Positions 1 through 10,949 of a stretch of 64,000 nucleotides of DNA are shown here, one piece after another. Within the stretch, counting starts at the first letter, position 1. Every line of letters begins with the position of its first letter. The DNA comes from Burkholderiales bacterium. Lineage in GTDB: Bacteria > Pseudomonadota > Gammaproteobacteria > Burkholderiales > Burkholderiaceae_C. The stretch is from NCBI GenBank assembly GCA_019509985.1, contig JAEKLF010000034.1:1-64000 (forward strand), in the 5' to 3' direction. The translations under genes and the position numbers were made by a program. The notes under the pieces are model-generated. The model saw only the letters and a program-made list of their open reading frames with translations. It had not been told where the DNA came from and did not search any database.

Positions 1-1872
1 CCACGTGTGAGAAGTCCTTCAGGTCCTGGACGATCTTGCGAACTCGTTCCAGTCCTCCCCGCGTCTCGTCCATCAAGGCGGGAATGTCCTCCTTGAGGTA
101 GTCCAACTCGACTTCCGCACGCAGCGCCGCCAGCCGACCTGCTGCCGGAGATGCATCCTGGTGCAGTTCGCATTCCTCGCAGGCCGCCAGAAGCCGAAAG
201 ACGTCCACCAGGTATTTGTCGAGCGTCTTGATGTTGGACGAGATGAAGCCGACCGGGTTGTTGATCTCGTGTGCCACGCCGGCGGCCAGTTGTCCGATGG
301 ATGCCAGTTTTTCGGATTGGACCAACTGCTCCTGCGCCGCCGCCAGCTTTTGGTTGAGCTCGGCCAACTCCTCATTGGTTCTGAGCAGTCGCTCACGTTT
401 CTCGCGTATCTCCGTGACGTCTTCCACTGTCCAGATCGTGCCCTGCGAGCTGTCCCCAGGTGCGACCGCCCGGCCGCGCACCCGGGCCCAGAACTGTTGA
501 CCGTTGCCCCGCATCAACTCGAATTCGCCGTCGAAGGTGTCTTGCTCGAGTAACGCCAGTTGGGCTTGCTCCGACGTTGCGCCGTGGGCGTGACCGGATG
601 CGTAGATCGTTCGTATCGACTTGCCCAGGAAATTCGCTCTGTCGTCCTGAAAGACGCAGCAGAACTGCTGGCTCACGAGCTCGAACCGGCCGTCGCGAGT
701 CAACGCGATGCCCACGTCGGCATGGTCCAACACGGCGCCCAGCTGCCTGAGCAAGGCATCGGTTTCCAGCTGGCGCGCCCGACGTTGCGCGACGACCTGC
801 TCAAAGGCTTGCGCCAACTCGCCCACTTCGCCGCTGGCATGCGGCCATGCATCTTCCGCTTCGGCTTGATCCGTCAACAGGTACTGGGCACGTGCTCGCA
901 AGCGCGAGATGGGACGTGTCAAATGCCAGGCGAACAGCCCTGAGAGCAAGGCGGCGGCCAGGCCGGCGGCCACTGCGGCATGCCAGGCCGTGCGCCTCGC
1001 CGTGGCCACCGGCGCAAGCGCCGATGCCTCGGGAGTGATCTTCACCAGGACCCAGTCGGAGGTCGGGATGCTCGTCATCGACACCAGGTAGCCATCCGAC
1101 AGCACTGCGGTCCCTTGACTGCCGACGGCGCTGCCGGCTTCGCGCCAGCGCGCGAACTCGACGGCCAAACCAGGCTCGTCGACCGCGTTGCCCAGCACGC
1201 GGTCCGTGCTTGTGTGGGCCAGCAGCAGGCCGTTTCGACTGACCACCAGTATTCGCGAACCGTCGTCCTGCTTCACGCCGTCCAGATTGGAAAACAGCCG
1301 GGCCGAACGCAATGCGACCACGCCGGCGACCACGCCGATGCTGCGCCCCCCTGGTCCGAACACCGGTGCCGCCACGATCAGGCTCGGTGCCCCGCTGACG
1401 CGGCCGGTCAAGGCCTCTGAGACAACCGGGTTGTCGGACTGCAAGGCCTGTTGAAAGTACTCGCGGTCGGCGATGTTGAGCAGCTCCGCGCGCGACATGC
1501 CTTGCTGAGCACGGGCGATCATGTTGCCATTGCGATCCGCGGCGAAGACGGCGTCGAACATCACCGCCAAGACCCTTTGCTCGACGAGCACGCGAGTCAT
1601 TGCGCCAGGGTCCTTCAACTCGGTCGCAGTGACCTTTTGCGCCACTGATTCCAGCGTGAGCTTGAGTGTTCCGAGCTTGCTTGCAAGCATGACGGCCATG
1701 CGCTCACTGTCGTCGCGCTCGTTCTCCAGCACCAGGCGCTTCAGATCGGCTTGGGTCGTCGTCAGCGCCAGCTGAGTGCTGGCCACAGCCGCGAGTACCG
1801 CAGTCCCGACCGACATCGCGACGACTTTGAACTTGAGCGTGCGAATCCAGGGGAAAAGGCGACGCGGCGTCA
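1..1872 (-). CDS. Membrane sensor histidine kinase (Cache-HAMP-PAS-HisKA), cut by the window edge
   Basis: The leftward frame opens with ATG at 1872 and runs off the left edge, giving 624 codons. Residues about 17-35 form the first membrane helix. A long periplasmic sensor part follows, with the pattern of a double Cache domain (sequence around DREYFQQAL, then VVAGVVAL). A second helix lies at about residues 285-307 (AWHAAVAAGLAAALLSG), followed by a HAMP segment with LTRPISRL and a PAS-like domain. The dimerisation and phospho-acceptor box reads GQLAAGVAHEINNPVGF, with His in AHEINNP as the expected phosphorylation site. The last visible residues are DLKDFSHTW, typical of the end of HisKA, so the ATP-binding HATPase domain lies outside the window. 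It probably senses a small extracellular ligand by analogy with Cache kinases. The cognate response regulator is not in view. Confidence 0.85.
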
Positions 1873-1961
1873 TGGGGCGGCCAGAATGCCACCCTTTGGG
1901 GGCGGATTCAACCGGTCGACGCAACACACTAACCCCTGCTCGGGCAGAAGGGGTGTTGCAA

Positions 1962-2223
1962 TGAAGTACCGGACACGGACGTACGACACCGCCACGCAGA
2001 AGGCATTGATGCCGGAGCGTTGGAAGGACGGCCGGACGCTATGGCCACGGACATCAAGGGCGACTTCTTTGACCCTCGAAGCCCTTGGAAAAGGGGCAGC
2101 AACGAAAATACTAACGGGCTGCTCAGGCAGTACCTGCGAAAGGGCGTCGGCATCTCCGGCTACTCACAGCTTCAGCTCAACTTGATCGCGAGACAGTTGA
2201 ATGACAGGCGACGCCGAAGCTGA
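1962..2223 (+). pseudogene. IS30-family transposase remnant (C-terminal fragment)
   Basis: The segment 2041-2223 encodes a recognisable IS30 transposase end: DPRSPWKRGSNENTNGLLRQ followed by YLRKG and SQLQLNLIARQLNDR, the region holding the last acidic catalytic residue (Glu in SNEN). Upstream, in a different frame from 1962, RTRTYD resembles the RTLTYD motif that precedes it in intact transposases, so at least one frameshift and a large N-terminal deletion have occurred. Intact members are about 320-400 residues long; fewer than 90 remain here. No inverted repeats are obvious. The rest of 1873-2276 contains no other gene that I can support. This is a dead insertion scar between the kinase and the LysR gene. 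Confidence 0.75.
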
Positions 2224-2276
2224 AAAGTCACTGTGGCGTTGCGGCTGAACGGCTGTGCCGCGGGCGGTTATCGGCG

Positions 2277-3206
2277 TCATCGCCGGGCTGCTGCCGCAAC
2301 GGTTGCCGGCTCTTGCTCTGCGCCGCAGACTTCCCGCACACAGCCGCGCAACCAGCGGTGCGCCGTGTCGCCGTCCATGCGTGGATGCCAGAGCAGCGAG
2401 ACCGTGAAGGCCTCCAGGGCCAGCGGCAGCGCGAAGCTGTGCAGGCCGTCGCGCAGATTGCCCGTGTGGCGCTCGGGCACGGTGGCGATCAGGTCGGAAT
2501 GGCGCGCCAGCGCCAGCGCCTCCGAGAAGCCCGCCACCGTCGTGACGATGTCGCGCTGCAGGCCGAGCGCTGCCAGTGCCTCGTCGACCGGCCCGCGCTC
2601 CACGCCGCGGCGTGACATCGCGACATGCCGGCCGCCGGCATAGCGCGGCGCCGTCATCTCGCCTTGCGCCAGAGCATGGTCGGCACGCACGACGCCCACG
2701 AAGCGGTCGCGGAGCAGCGCCTGGGCGCGCAGCTCAGGCCCGCTGGCAGCGCCGACGATGCCCGTCTCGAGGTCGACGCTGCCGTCGCGCAGCGGCGCAC
2801 TGTCCTTGTCCGGCTTGGGCACGAAGCGCAGGCGTACGCCGGGTGCTTCGGTGTTCACACGGGCCAGCAGCGCGGCGCCGAAGTTCTCGACAAAGCCTTC
2901 GCGCGTGCGCAGCGTGAACTGCCGTTCGAGCTGTTCCAGCCGCAGCGCCGCCGCCGGGCGCAGCGCGGCCCGCGCCTCCTGCAGCAGCGGGGCGATTCGT
3001 TCGCGCAACTCAAGCGCCCGCGGTGAAGGGACGAGGCCACGGCCGGCGCGCACCAGCAGCGGGTCGCTGGTGGCCTCGCGCAGCCGGGCCAGGGACCGGC
3101 TCATCGCCGACGGGCTGAGCCGCAGCCGCCGCGCGGCGCCGGCCACGCTGCCCTCGGCGAGCAGGGCGTCCAGCGTCAGCAGCAGATTCAGGTCGGGTTC
3201 TGGCAT
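2277..3206 (-). CDS. LysR-family transcriptional regulator
   Basis: This 309-residue protein has the standard LysR length. Residues 5-65 form the winged helix-turn-helix, with LLLTLDALLAEGSVAGAARR and LSPSAMSRSLARLRE as the recognition region. A linker helix follows, and residues about 90-300 form the periplasmic-binding-protein-like effector domain (GIVGAASGPELRAQAL, GFSEALALARHSDL). The ATG at 3206 was preferred over an upstream in-frame ATG at 3395 because the LysR fold starts directly at PDLNLLLTLDAL and the longer form would run through the divergent MFS gene. The gene is divergent from the MFS exporter across a 73-bp gap, the usual arrangement for a LysR protein controlling its neighbour and itself. 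The inducer cannot be told from sequence. Confidence 0.9.
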   Translation of the reverse strand: MPEPDLNLLLTLDALLAEGSVAGAARRLRLSPSAMSRSLARLREATSDPLLVRAGRGLVPSPRALELRERIAPLLQEARAALRPAAALRLEQLERQFTLRTREGFVENFGAALLARVNTEAPGVRLRFVPKPDKDSAPLRDGSVDLETGIVGAASGPELRAQALLRDRFVGVVRADHALAQGEMTAPRYAGGRHVAMSRRGVERGPVDEALAALGLQRDIVTTVAGFSEALALARHSDLIATVPERHTGNLRDGLHSFALPLALEAFTVSLLWHPRMDGDTAHRWLRGCVREVCGAEQEPATVAAAARR

Positions 3207-3279
3207 GGCGTCTCGCGCATGGATGAAGTGCAAATGATGCGCCTTCCGCCATGGCCGGAGAATCTCTAAGGTCCGGCCC

Positions 3280-4677
3280 ATGACCACCGCAGCCCCCGCA
3301 CCCACGCCATCCCGCACCGCCTTGCCCGCCGCGTGGGTGCTGACCAGCCTGGCCCTGTGCACCGTGCTGCCGTCGCTGGGCACCAGCATCGCCAATGTCG
3401 CGCTGCCGACGCTGGCCGTGGCCCTGGATGCCCGCTTCGCCCAGGTGCAATGGGTGGTGCTGGCCTACCTGCTGGCGACGACGACGCTGGTCGTGGGCAT
3501 GGGGCGCCTTGGTGACCTGCTCGGCCGGCGCCGGCTGCTGCTGGCCGGCATCGCACTGTTCACGGCGGCATCGGCCCTGTGTGCCGCCGCGCCGAACCTG
3601 GCGTGGCTGATCGCCGCACGGGCGCTGCAGGGCGTGGGCGCGGCGGCCATGATGGCCCTGACGCTGGCCTTCGTCGGTGAGGCCGTTCCCAAGGCGCGCA
3701 CCGGCAGCGCGATGGGGCTGCTGGGCACGATGTCCGCCGTCGGCACGGCCCTCGGCCCGACGCTGGGCGGGCTGCTGATCGCCGCCCTGGGCTGGCGGGC
3801 GATCTTCGCGGTGAGCGTGCCGTTGGGCCTGCTGGCATTCGCGCTGGCCTGGCGCTGCCTGCCGGCGGACCGCGAACCCTTGCAGGCTGCCGATTTCGAC
3901 CTGACCGGCACGCTGCTGCTCGCCGCGACGCTGGCCGCCTACGCGCTGGCGATGACGCTGGACCTGCGGCTGCTGGCGGCCGCCGGCATCGGCCTGCTGC
4001 TTTTCCTGCGCAGCCAGGCGCGGGCCGCGTCGCCGTTGATCCGCCTGGAGCGCCTGCGCGAGCCGGCGCTGAGTGCCAGCCTGGCGACCAACGCCCTGGT
4101 GTCGACGGTGATGATGGCCACCCTGGTCGTCGGCCCCTTCCACCTCGCTCGTGGCCTGGGCCTGGGTGCGGCGGTGGTGGGCGCGCTGATGTCGATCGGC
4201 CCCGTCGTGTCGGCCTGCAGCGGCGTGCCGGCCGGCCGGTTGGTCGACCGTTTCGGCACGAGGCGTGCGGCGCTGCTGGGGCTCGCGTTCATGCTCGTCG
4301 GCTGCCTGTTGCTGAGCCTGCTGCCGGCATCGCTCGGCGCCGCGGGCTACGTCGTGCCGCTCGTCGTCGTCACGCCCGGCTACGCGCTCTTCCAGGCGGC
4401 CAACAGCGCGGCCGTCATGGCCGATGTCGAGGCGGCCCAGCGGGGCGTCGTCGGCGGGCTGCTGAACCTGTCGCGCAACCTCGGACTGGTGACGGGCGCG
4501 TCGCTGATGGCCGCCGTCTTCGCCGCGGCGGCGGGTGCGGTGTCGATCACGGCGGCCAGCCCCGCCGGCGTGACCCACGGCATGCACGTGACCTTTGCCG
4601 TCGCGGCGGCCCTGCTGCTGACCGCCATCGCGCTGGCCGCCTGCTGCCATCGCTTGCCGAGAAGCGAGGCGCGTTGA
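3280..4677 (+). CDS. MFS multidrug-type exporter (DHA2/EmrB-like)
   Basis: The 465-residue protein is almost entirely hydrophobic, with 12 to 14 predicted membrane helices. The first helix ends in TSIANVALPTL, typical of DHA2 drug:proton antiporters. Motif A is present after helix 2 as GRLGDLLGRRR, and the antiporter motif C region as GTALGPTLGGLL. The family exports hydrophobic or cationic toxicants using the proton gradient. It is divergent from a LysR gene that probably controls it. The substrate is unknown. It stands alone: the thiamine leader begins about 30 bp downstream and has its own riboswitch. Confidence 0.88.
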   Translation: MTTAAPAPTPSRTALPAAWVLTSLALCTVLPSLGTSIANVALPTLAVALDARFAQVQWVVLAYLLATTTLVVGMGRLGDLLGRRRLLLAGIALFTAASALCAAAPNLAWLIAARALQGVGAAAMMALTLAFVGEAVPKARTGSAMGLLGTMSAVGTALGPTLGGLLIAALGWRAIFAVSVPLGLLAFALAWRCLPADREPLQAADFDLTGTLLLAATLAAYALAMTLDLRLLAAAGIGLLLFLRSQARAASPLIRLERLREPALSASLATNALVSTVMMATLVVGPFHLARGLGLGAAVVGALMSIGPVVSACSGVPAGRLVDRFGTRRAALLGLAFMLVGCLLLSLLPASLGAAGYVVPLVVVTPGYALFQAANSAAVMADVEAAQRGVVGGLLNLSRNLGLVTGASLMAAVFAAAAGAVSITAASPAGVTHGMHVTFAVAAALLLTAIALAACCHRLPRSEAR

Positions 4678-4709
4678 CACCCGGCAGTCCCAGCCCACAC
4701 AATCGCGCC

Positions 4710-4812
4710 CGCTCCGGGGTGCGCGGATCTGCAAGGCAGATCCTCCGCTGAGACGATCATGAGACCGAACCCGTGAACTTGAACCGGCTAGTACCGGCGT
4801 AAGGAGAGCGCA
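4710..4812 (+). promoter_or_regulatory. TPP (THI-element) riboswitch
   Basis: The leader of thiC holds the conserved THI-box segments: CCGGGGTGCGCGG-like 5' strand at 4714-4726, the invariant CTGAGA at 4748-4753, then ACCCGTGAACTTGAACCGG and the closing GTACCGGCGTAAGGAGAGCG. An 8-bp hairpin (GGATCTGC/GCAGATCC, 4725-4743) is an extended variable P3 arm. TPP riboswitches bind thiamine pyrophosphate and turn off thiamine synthesis genes, here the whole thiC operon. About 100 bases separate the aptamer from the thiC start and must contain the expression platform. Confidence 0.95.
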
Positions 4813-4878
4813 TGCCTCGCGGCGTGCAGGCGATGCCCACCCTCGGTGGCTCAGCCCGCGCATCCACAGGCGGCCCCC

Positions 4879-6793
<1,915 letters not shown>

Positions 6794-6794
<1 letters not shown>

Positions 6795-7795
6795 TGGCCA
6801 GCATCGCCCTTGCAGGCGCCGGCGTCATGGGCCGGCTGCTGGCCTGGCAGTTGGCGCACGCCGGCCATCGCGTGCAGGTGGTCGACCCGGCTGAGGGACC
6901 TGGACAGCCCGGTGCCGCCGCCTTCACGGCCGCCGGCATGCTGAGCCCGCTGGCCGAGCAGGAGCATGCGGAACCTGAAATCGCGACGCTGGGCTGGCGG
7001 TCGCTGGCGCTGTGGCCGGCGATTGCGGGTGCGCTGGGCCGGCCAGATCTGGTCAAGACCGAGGGCAGCCTGTTGCTGGCTCACGGCGGCGACATGGGCT
7101 CGGCGCAGCGCGTGCTCGCCCGCCTGCAGGATGCCCCCGAGCCGCTCAACCGCGCCGCGCTGCAGACGCTGGAGCCGGCGCTCGCGCCCGACCTCAAGGC
7201 CTGGTGGCTGCCCGGCGAAGGCCAGCTGCTGCCGCGGGAACTGCTGTTGGCCCTGGCCGAGCAGGCGTCCGGCGTCGACTGGCTCTGGGGCCACCGCGCC
7301 GTCGCCGTTCGCCCGAACAGGCTGGAACTCGACGATGGCCGGCGTCTTGATGCCGACCTCGTCATCGACACCCGCGGCCTCGGCGCCAGGGGCGACATCA
7401 CAGGCCTGCGCGGCGTGCGCGGCGAAATCCTTTGGCTGCATGCGCCTGGCGTGGAACTGCGCCGCCCCGTGCGCCTGCTGCACCCGCGCCACCGCGTCTA
7501 CCTCGTGCCGCGGCCGGGCGACGTCATCGTCGTCGGTGCATCCGAGGTCGAGAGCGAGGACCGCTCACCGGTCAGCCTGCGCAGCGCGGTCGAGCTGATG
7601 GCTGCCGCCCACAGCGCGCTGCCGGCACTCGCCGAGGCGCGCATCGTGCACATGGACACCAACCTGCGCCCGGCCTTGCCCGATCACTGCCCGCGCATCG
7701 AGTATGAGCCGGGCCTGCTGCGCATCAACGGCCTGTTCCGCCACGGCTGGCTGCTGGCGCCGGCACTGGCCGAGAAGGCGCTTGGGCATGTCTGA
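6794..7795 (+). CDS. thiO: FAD-dependent glycine oxidase ThiO
   Basis: ThiO oxidises glycine to iminoglycine, the nitrogen donor for the thiazole ring; it belongs to the DAO family. The 333-residue protein opens with a dinucleotide fold ([21 protein letters not shown]), followed by [16 protein letters not shown], typical of ThiO. The C-terminal substrate-proximal motif is seen as [13 protein letters not shown] and [13 protein letters not shown]. The ATG at 6794 overlaps the thiC stop, so translation is probably coupled. Using ThiO rather than the tyrosine lyase ThiH implies an aerobic route that consumes oxygen and glycine, linking this operon to the glycine metabolism encoded elsewhere in the window. 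Confidence 0.92.
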
Positions 7796-7991
7796 GTTCA
7801 AGCTCAACCACCAGTCCCAACCCTGGCGCGAGGCCTTGAGCGTCGCCGCGCTGTTGGCCGAGCAGGGCAGGGCGCCCGATGCCGTCGCCACGGCCCTCAA
7901 CGGCGTCTTCCTGCCCCGCGCGAGGCGCGCGGCCACGCTGATCCAGCCCGGCGACGAGCTGACCCTGATCCAACCCATCACAGGCGGATGA
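7788..7991 (+). CDS. thiS: Sulfur carrier protein ThiS
   Basis: A 67-residue ubiquitin-like protein ending in the required Gly-Gly (PITGG), which is adenylated and thiocarboxylated to deliver sulfur to ThiG. The beta-grasp pattern is visible: FKLN near the start, [12 protein letters not shown] in the helix, [13 protein letters not shown], and [13 protein letters not shown]. The ATG at 7788 overlaps the end of thiO by eight bases. The activating enzyme (ThiF or MoeB type) is not present in this window and must be encoded elsewhere. Confidence 0.94.
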   Translation: MSEFKLNHQSQPWREALSVAALLAEQGRAPDAVATALNGVFLPRARRAATLIQPGDELTLIQPITGG

Positions 7992-8782
7992 CCATGACCT
8001 GGACCCTTTACGGCCGCACGTTGACGAGCCGTTTCCTGCTTGGCACGGCGGGCTATCCCTCGCCCGAAGTACTGCGCCGCGCCATGCTCGCCAGCGGCAG
8101 CCAGGTGCTGACCGTCGGCCTCAAGCGCACGCTGGCGGCGGCCGGCGACAACGGCTTTGTCGCTGCCATCCGCGAGACGCTGAAGGAGACCGGTGGCCAG
8201 CTGCTGCCCAACACCGCCGGCTGCCGCACCGCGCAGGAAGCCATCACCCTCGCGCAGATGGCGCGCGAGCTCTATGGCACGCCGTGGATCAAGCTCGAAG
8301 TGGTCGGCGACGAATACACGCTGCAGCCCGACCCCTGGGAGCTGGTCAGCGCGGCCGAGCAACTGGTGAAGCAGGGCTTTGCCGTCTTCCCCTACTGCAC
8401 CGACGACCTCGTCACCTGCCGCCGGCTGCTCGACGCGGGCTGCCAGGTGCTGATGCCCTGGGGCGCGCCCATCGGCTCCGGCCAGGGCCTGCTCAACCCC
8501 TTTGCGCTGCGCACGCTGCGCGAGCGCCTGCCCGGCGTGCCGCTGATCGTCGACGCCGGCATTGGCGCGCCTTCGCATGCGGCCCAGGCCATGGAGCTGG
8601 GGCTGGACGGCGTGCTGCTGAACTCGGCCGTCGCGCAGGCCGGCGACCCCATCCGCATGGCTGCCGCCTTTGGCCAGGCCATTGCGGCCGGGCGGCTGGG
8701 CTACGAGGCCGGCGTGATGGCCAAGCAGGACATGGCCGTCGCGAGCACGCCGGTGGGCGGCAGGCCCTTTCTGATCCCATGA
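7988..8782 (+). CDS. thiG: Thiazole synthase ThiG
   Basis: ThiG condenses 1-deoxyxylulose 5-phosphate, iminoglycine from ThiO and sulfur from ThiS into the thiazole phosphate. The protein has 264 residues and a TIM-barrel pattern. The Schiff-base lysine is K102 in [17 protein letters not shown]. Phosphate-binding glycines occur in [12 protein letters not shown] and [18 protein letters not shown]. The first ATG (7988) overlaps the thiS stop; a second ATG six bases later is an alternative start. The close packing with thiS fits their physical complex. Confidence 0.95.
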   Translation: MTMTWTLYGRTLTSRFLLGTAGYPSPEVLRRAMLASGSQVLTVGLKRTLAAAGDNGFVAAIRETLKETGGQLLPNTAGCRTAQEAITLAQMARELYGTPWIKLEVVGDEYTLQPDPWELVSAAEQLVKQGFAVFPYCTDDLVTCRRLLDAGCQVLMPWGAPIGSGQGLLNPFALRTLRERLPGVPLIVDAGIGAPSHAAQAMELGLDGVLLNSAVAQAGDPIRMAAAFGQAIAAGRLGYEAGVMAKQDMAVASTPVGGRPFLIP

Positions 8783-10335
8783 ACCAGCGCCCCGTCATCT
8801 GGAGCATCGCCGGCCTGGACAGTGGTGGCGGCGCCGGCCTGTCGGCCGACCAGCGCGCTGGCGATGCCGCGGGCGTCCATCTCTGCCCGGTGGCCGCCGC
8901 GCTGACGGCGCAGAACAGCGTCGCCGTGCAGGCTGTCTTCCCCGTGCCGCCACAGCAACTGGAAGCGCAGGTCGCCGCGCTGGCCGACGACCTGCCGCCC
9001 ACGGCCATCAAGACCGGCCTGCTGGGCGGCGTCGAGCAACTGCGCGTCGTCACGCGCTGGGTGGATCGCCTTCGTGAGCGCGCGCCGGTCGCCCTCGTCG
9101 TCGATCCCGTGCTGCGCGCGTCCACTGGCGCCAGCTTTGCCGATGAGGCCTTGCTGCGCGCCTACCGCGAGGAGTTGCTGCCCCGTGCCAGCGTCGTCAC
9201 GCCCAACCGCCGCGAGGCTGCGCGCCTGGTGGGTGAGGGCAGCGCCGCCGCGCAGGCCCGGGCGCTGCAAGCCCTGGGCGCGGCCGGCGTCTGCATCACC
9301 GGTGGCGACGAGGCCGGCCCATTGGCGCTCGACTGGCTGGCCAGCCGGCATGCCAGCGGCTGGCTGACATTGCCGCGCCGCGAGGCCTCCAATAACCACG
9401 GCACGGGCTGCTGCTTTGCCACCGCGCTGGCCGCGGCGCTGGCGCAGGGCTTCGTCACGGCGGATGCGGCGGTGATTGCCAAGATGCTGACGACCTCGGG
9501 CCTGCATGTCGGCGCGGCATCACCGGGCGCTGGCGCGGGCCCGGTCGTGCCGTCGGCGGGCTTCATCAGGGACCCCAGCCTGCTTCCCGCGCTCTTCGAT
9601 GCGCCACCCAAGTCCTGGCCGCAGCATCGCCGTCAGTCCACCGTCGAAGGCGTCTACGGCATCACCGACAACGGCGCCCACGCGGCCCGCCTGTTCGATG
9701 CCGGGCTGCGCGCCGTGCAACTGCGCCTCAAGCGTGCCGAAGGCGAGGCCGAGGACGCCTGGCAGGCCCGCCTGCATGCCGAAGTGCTGCCAGCCCACGA
9801 GGCCGCGCGACGCTGCGGCGCCACCTTCGTCCTCAACGACCACTGGCGCGAAGCGCTCCGGCTCGGTGTCGATTTCGTGCACCTCGGCCAGGAAGATCTG
9901 CTTGCTCTGGATGATGCCGGCCGACACGACCTCGCCGAGGCCCGTGCCTGCGGCCTGCGCCTGGGTCTCAGCTCGCACAGCCTGTGGGAACTCGCTCGCG
10001 CGGTGGCCTGGGCGCCCGACTACATCGCCTGCGGCCCCGTCTGGCCCACGCTCACCAAGGCCATGCCCTGGCGGCCGCAGGGACTGGGCAATCTCGCCTG
10101 GTGGGCCGCGATGGCACCCGCTCCGGTCGTCGGCATCGGCGGTGTGCTGGAGCCGCGACAGCTGGCCGAGATGGCGGCCACCGGCGCTCGGGCGGGGTGC
10201 GTGGTGCGCGGGCTGGCACCGGGGGCAGTCCATTCGGTGCCGCAGTGGCAAGCCGCCTGGGCGGGCGGTGCCACGCAGGGAAATGCTGCTGGCTTTGGCG
10301 CGCCAAGCCCCAGCCTGCCAGGCTTGGGCGACTAG
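8779..10335 (+). CDS. thiDE: Bifunctional HMP-P kinase / thiamine phosphate synthase (ThiD-ThiE fusion)
   Basis: One 518-residue protein carries two enzymes. Residues 1 to about 265 are a ribokinase-fold HMP(-phosphate) kinase: [14 protein letters not shown] near the start, [11 protein letters not shown], and the anion-hole motif [15 protein letters not shown]. Residues about 290-518 are thiamine phosphate synthase: [43 protein letters not shown], and the pyrophosphate-binding [17 protein letters not shown] with VVGIGGV. The linker (about 266-289) is proline and arginine rich. The ATG at 8779 overlaps the thiG stop. Fusion places HMP-PP formation and its coupling to thiazole phosphate on one chain. 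The gene closes the operon. A weak stem (CCAAGCC/GGCTTGG near 10300-10327) overlaps its end. Confidence 0.93.
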   Translation: MNQRPVIWSIAGLDSGGGAGLSADQRAGDAAGVHLCPVAAALTAQNSVAVQAVFPVPPQQLEAQVAALADDLPPTAIKTGLLGGVEQLRVVTRWVDRLRERAPVALVVDPVLRASTGASFADEALLRAYREELLPRASVVTPNRREAARLVGEGSAAAQARALQALGAAGVCITGGDEAGPLALDWLASRHASGWLTLPRREASNNHGTGCCFATALAAALAQGFVTADAAVIAKMLTTSGLHVGAASPGAGAGPVVPSAGFIRDPSLLPALFDAPPKSWPQHRRQSTVEGVYGITDNGAHAARLFDAGLRAVQLRLKRAEGEAEDAWQARLHAEVLPAHEAARRCGATFVLNDHWREALRLGVDFVHLGQEDLLALDDAGRHDLAEARACGLRLGLSSHSLWELARAVAWAPDYIACGPVWPTLTKAMPWRPQGLGNLAWWAAMAPAPVVGIGGVLEPRQLAEMAATGARAGCVVRGLAPGAVHSVPQWQAAWAGGATQGNAAGFGAPSPSLPGLGD

Positions 10336-10523
10336 GTCCTGCAAGGGCTGCTGCAAGAAACCAACTGGCAAGAGGGGACATGCGCCATCCAGCGAACGGC
10401 GTTCTCAACCCAAGCCGGAGCGCATGCCGGCGGTCCGTTTGGCGCCGTTACTATTTTTCTGCCTCCCTTGTACGCCGACGTCGGCTCCCAGGCGTTAACC
10501 TCCATCCACTCCAGTGAGCCGCC

Positions 10524-10878
10524 GTGAAGACCTTTGTTCGTGCCCTGATCCTTTGCACCCTGGTGGCCGCGCAGGGCGTGGCGGGCGCCGGTCCGCGCTA
10601 CTACGGTCCGCCGCAGCATTACCACCACCATCACGGTGGCGTGGGTCTCGGCGGGCTGGTGCTGGGCTTGGCGGTGGCGGTTCCGCTCATCGCGCTGGCC
10701 AGTCAGGCGGGCGCCGGTCATCTATCCGCGCAACGGGCAGAGCAACACCCAGTTGGAGGCCGACAGCCGTGACTGCAACCGCTGGGCCACGACGCAGCAG
10801 GCGGCCATGGCCGACGCCAGCGTGTTCCAGCGGGCCGTCGAGGCCTGCATGGACGGGCGCGGCTACACCCTGCGCTGA
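10524..10878 (+). pseudogene. Small exported histidine/glycine-rich protein, broken by a frameshift
   Basis: The reading frame from ATG 10524 encodes a signal peptide (MKTFVRALILCTLVAAQGVA), a His-rich stretch (PPQHYHHHHGG) and a glycine-rich membrane helix (GLGGLVLGLAVAVPLIALAS). It then turns into nonsense after about 10710 and stops at 10772. The +1 frame continues from about 10710 with VIYPRNGQSNTQLEADSRD and ends in AVEACMDGRGYTLR at 10878, which looks like a conserved C-terminus of small Burkholderiales envelope proteins (from memory, family unnamed). Joined, the product would be about 118 residues with two cysteines in the C-terminal domain. A single-base indel in the GC-rich run at 10703-10715 explains the break. 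It may be a true mutation or an assembly error. Nothing else is seen in the 188 bases upstream. Confidence 0.6.
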
Positions 10879-10923
10879 AAGCCACGTCGCAGCGCGGGCT
10901 TGCTGAGCTCGTTGATCCAAACC

Positions 10924-10945
10924 CCGGCGGCCACCGTGCCGCCGG
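10924..10945 (-). terminator. Possible weak terminator hairpin after pgm
   Basis: CCGGCGG and CCGCCGG form a 7-bp GC stem with an 8-base loop just beyond the leftward phosphoglucomutase stop. No real T run follows on the minus strand (only GGGGTTTGG), so it may serve as an RNA 3'-end stabiliser rather than an intrinsic terminator. Confidence 0.3.
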
Positions 10946-10949
10946 CTGC

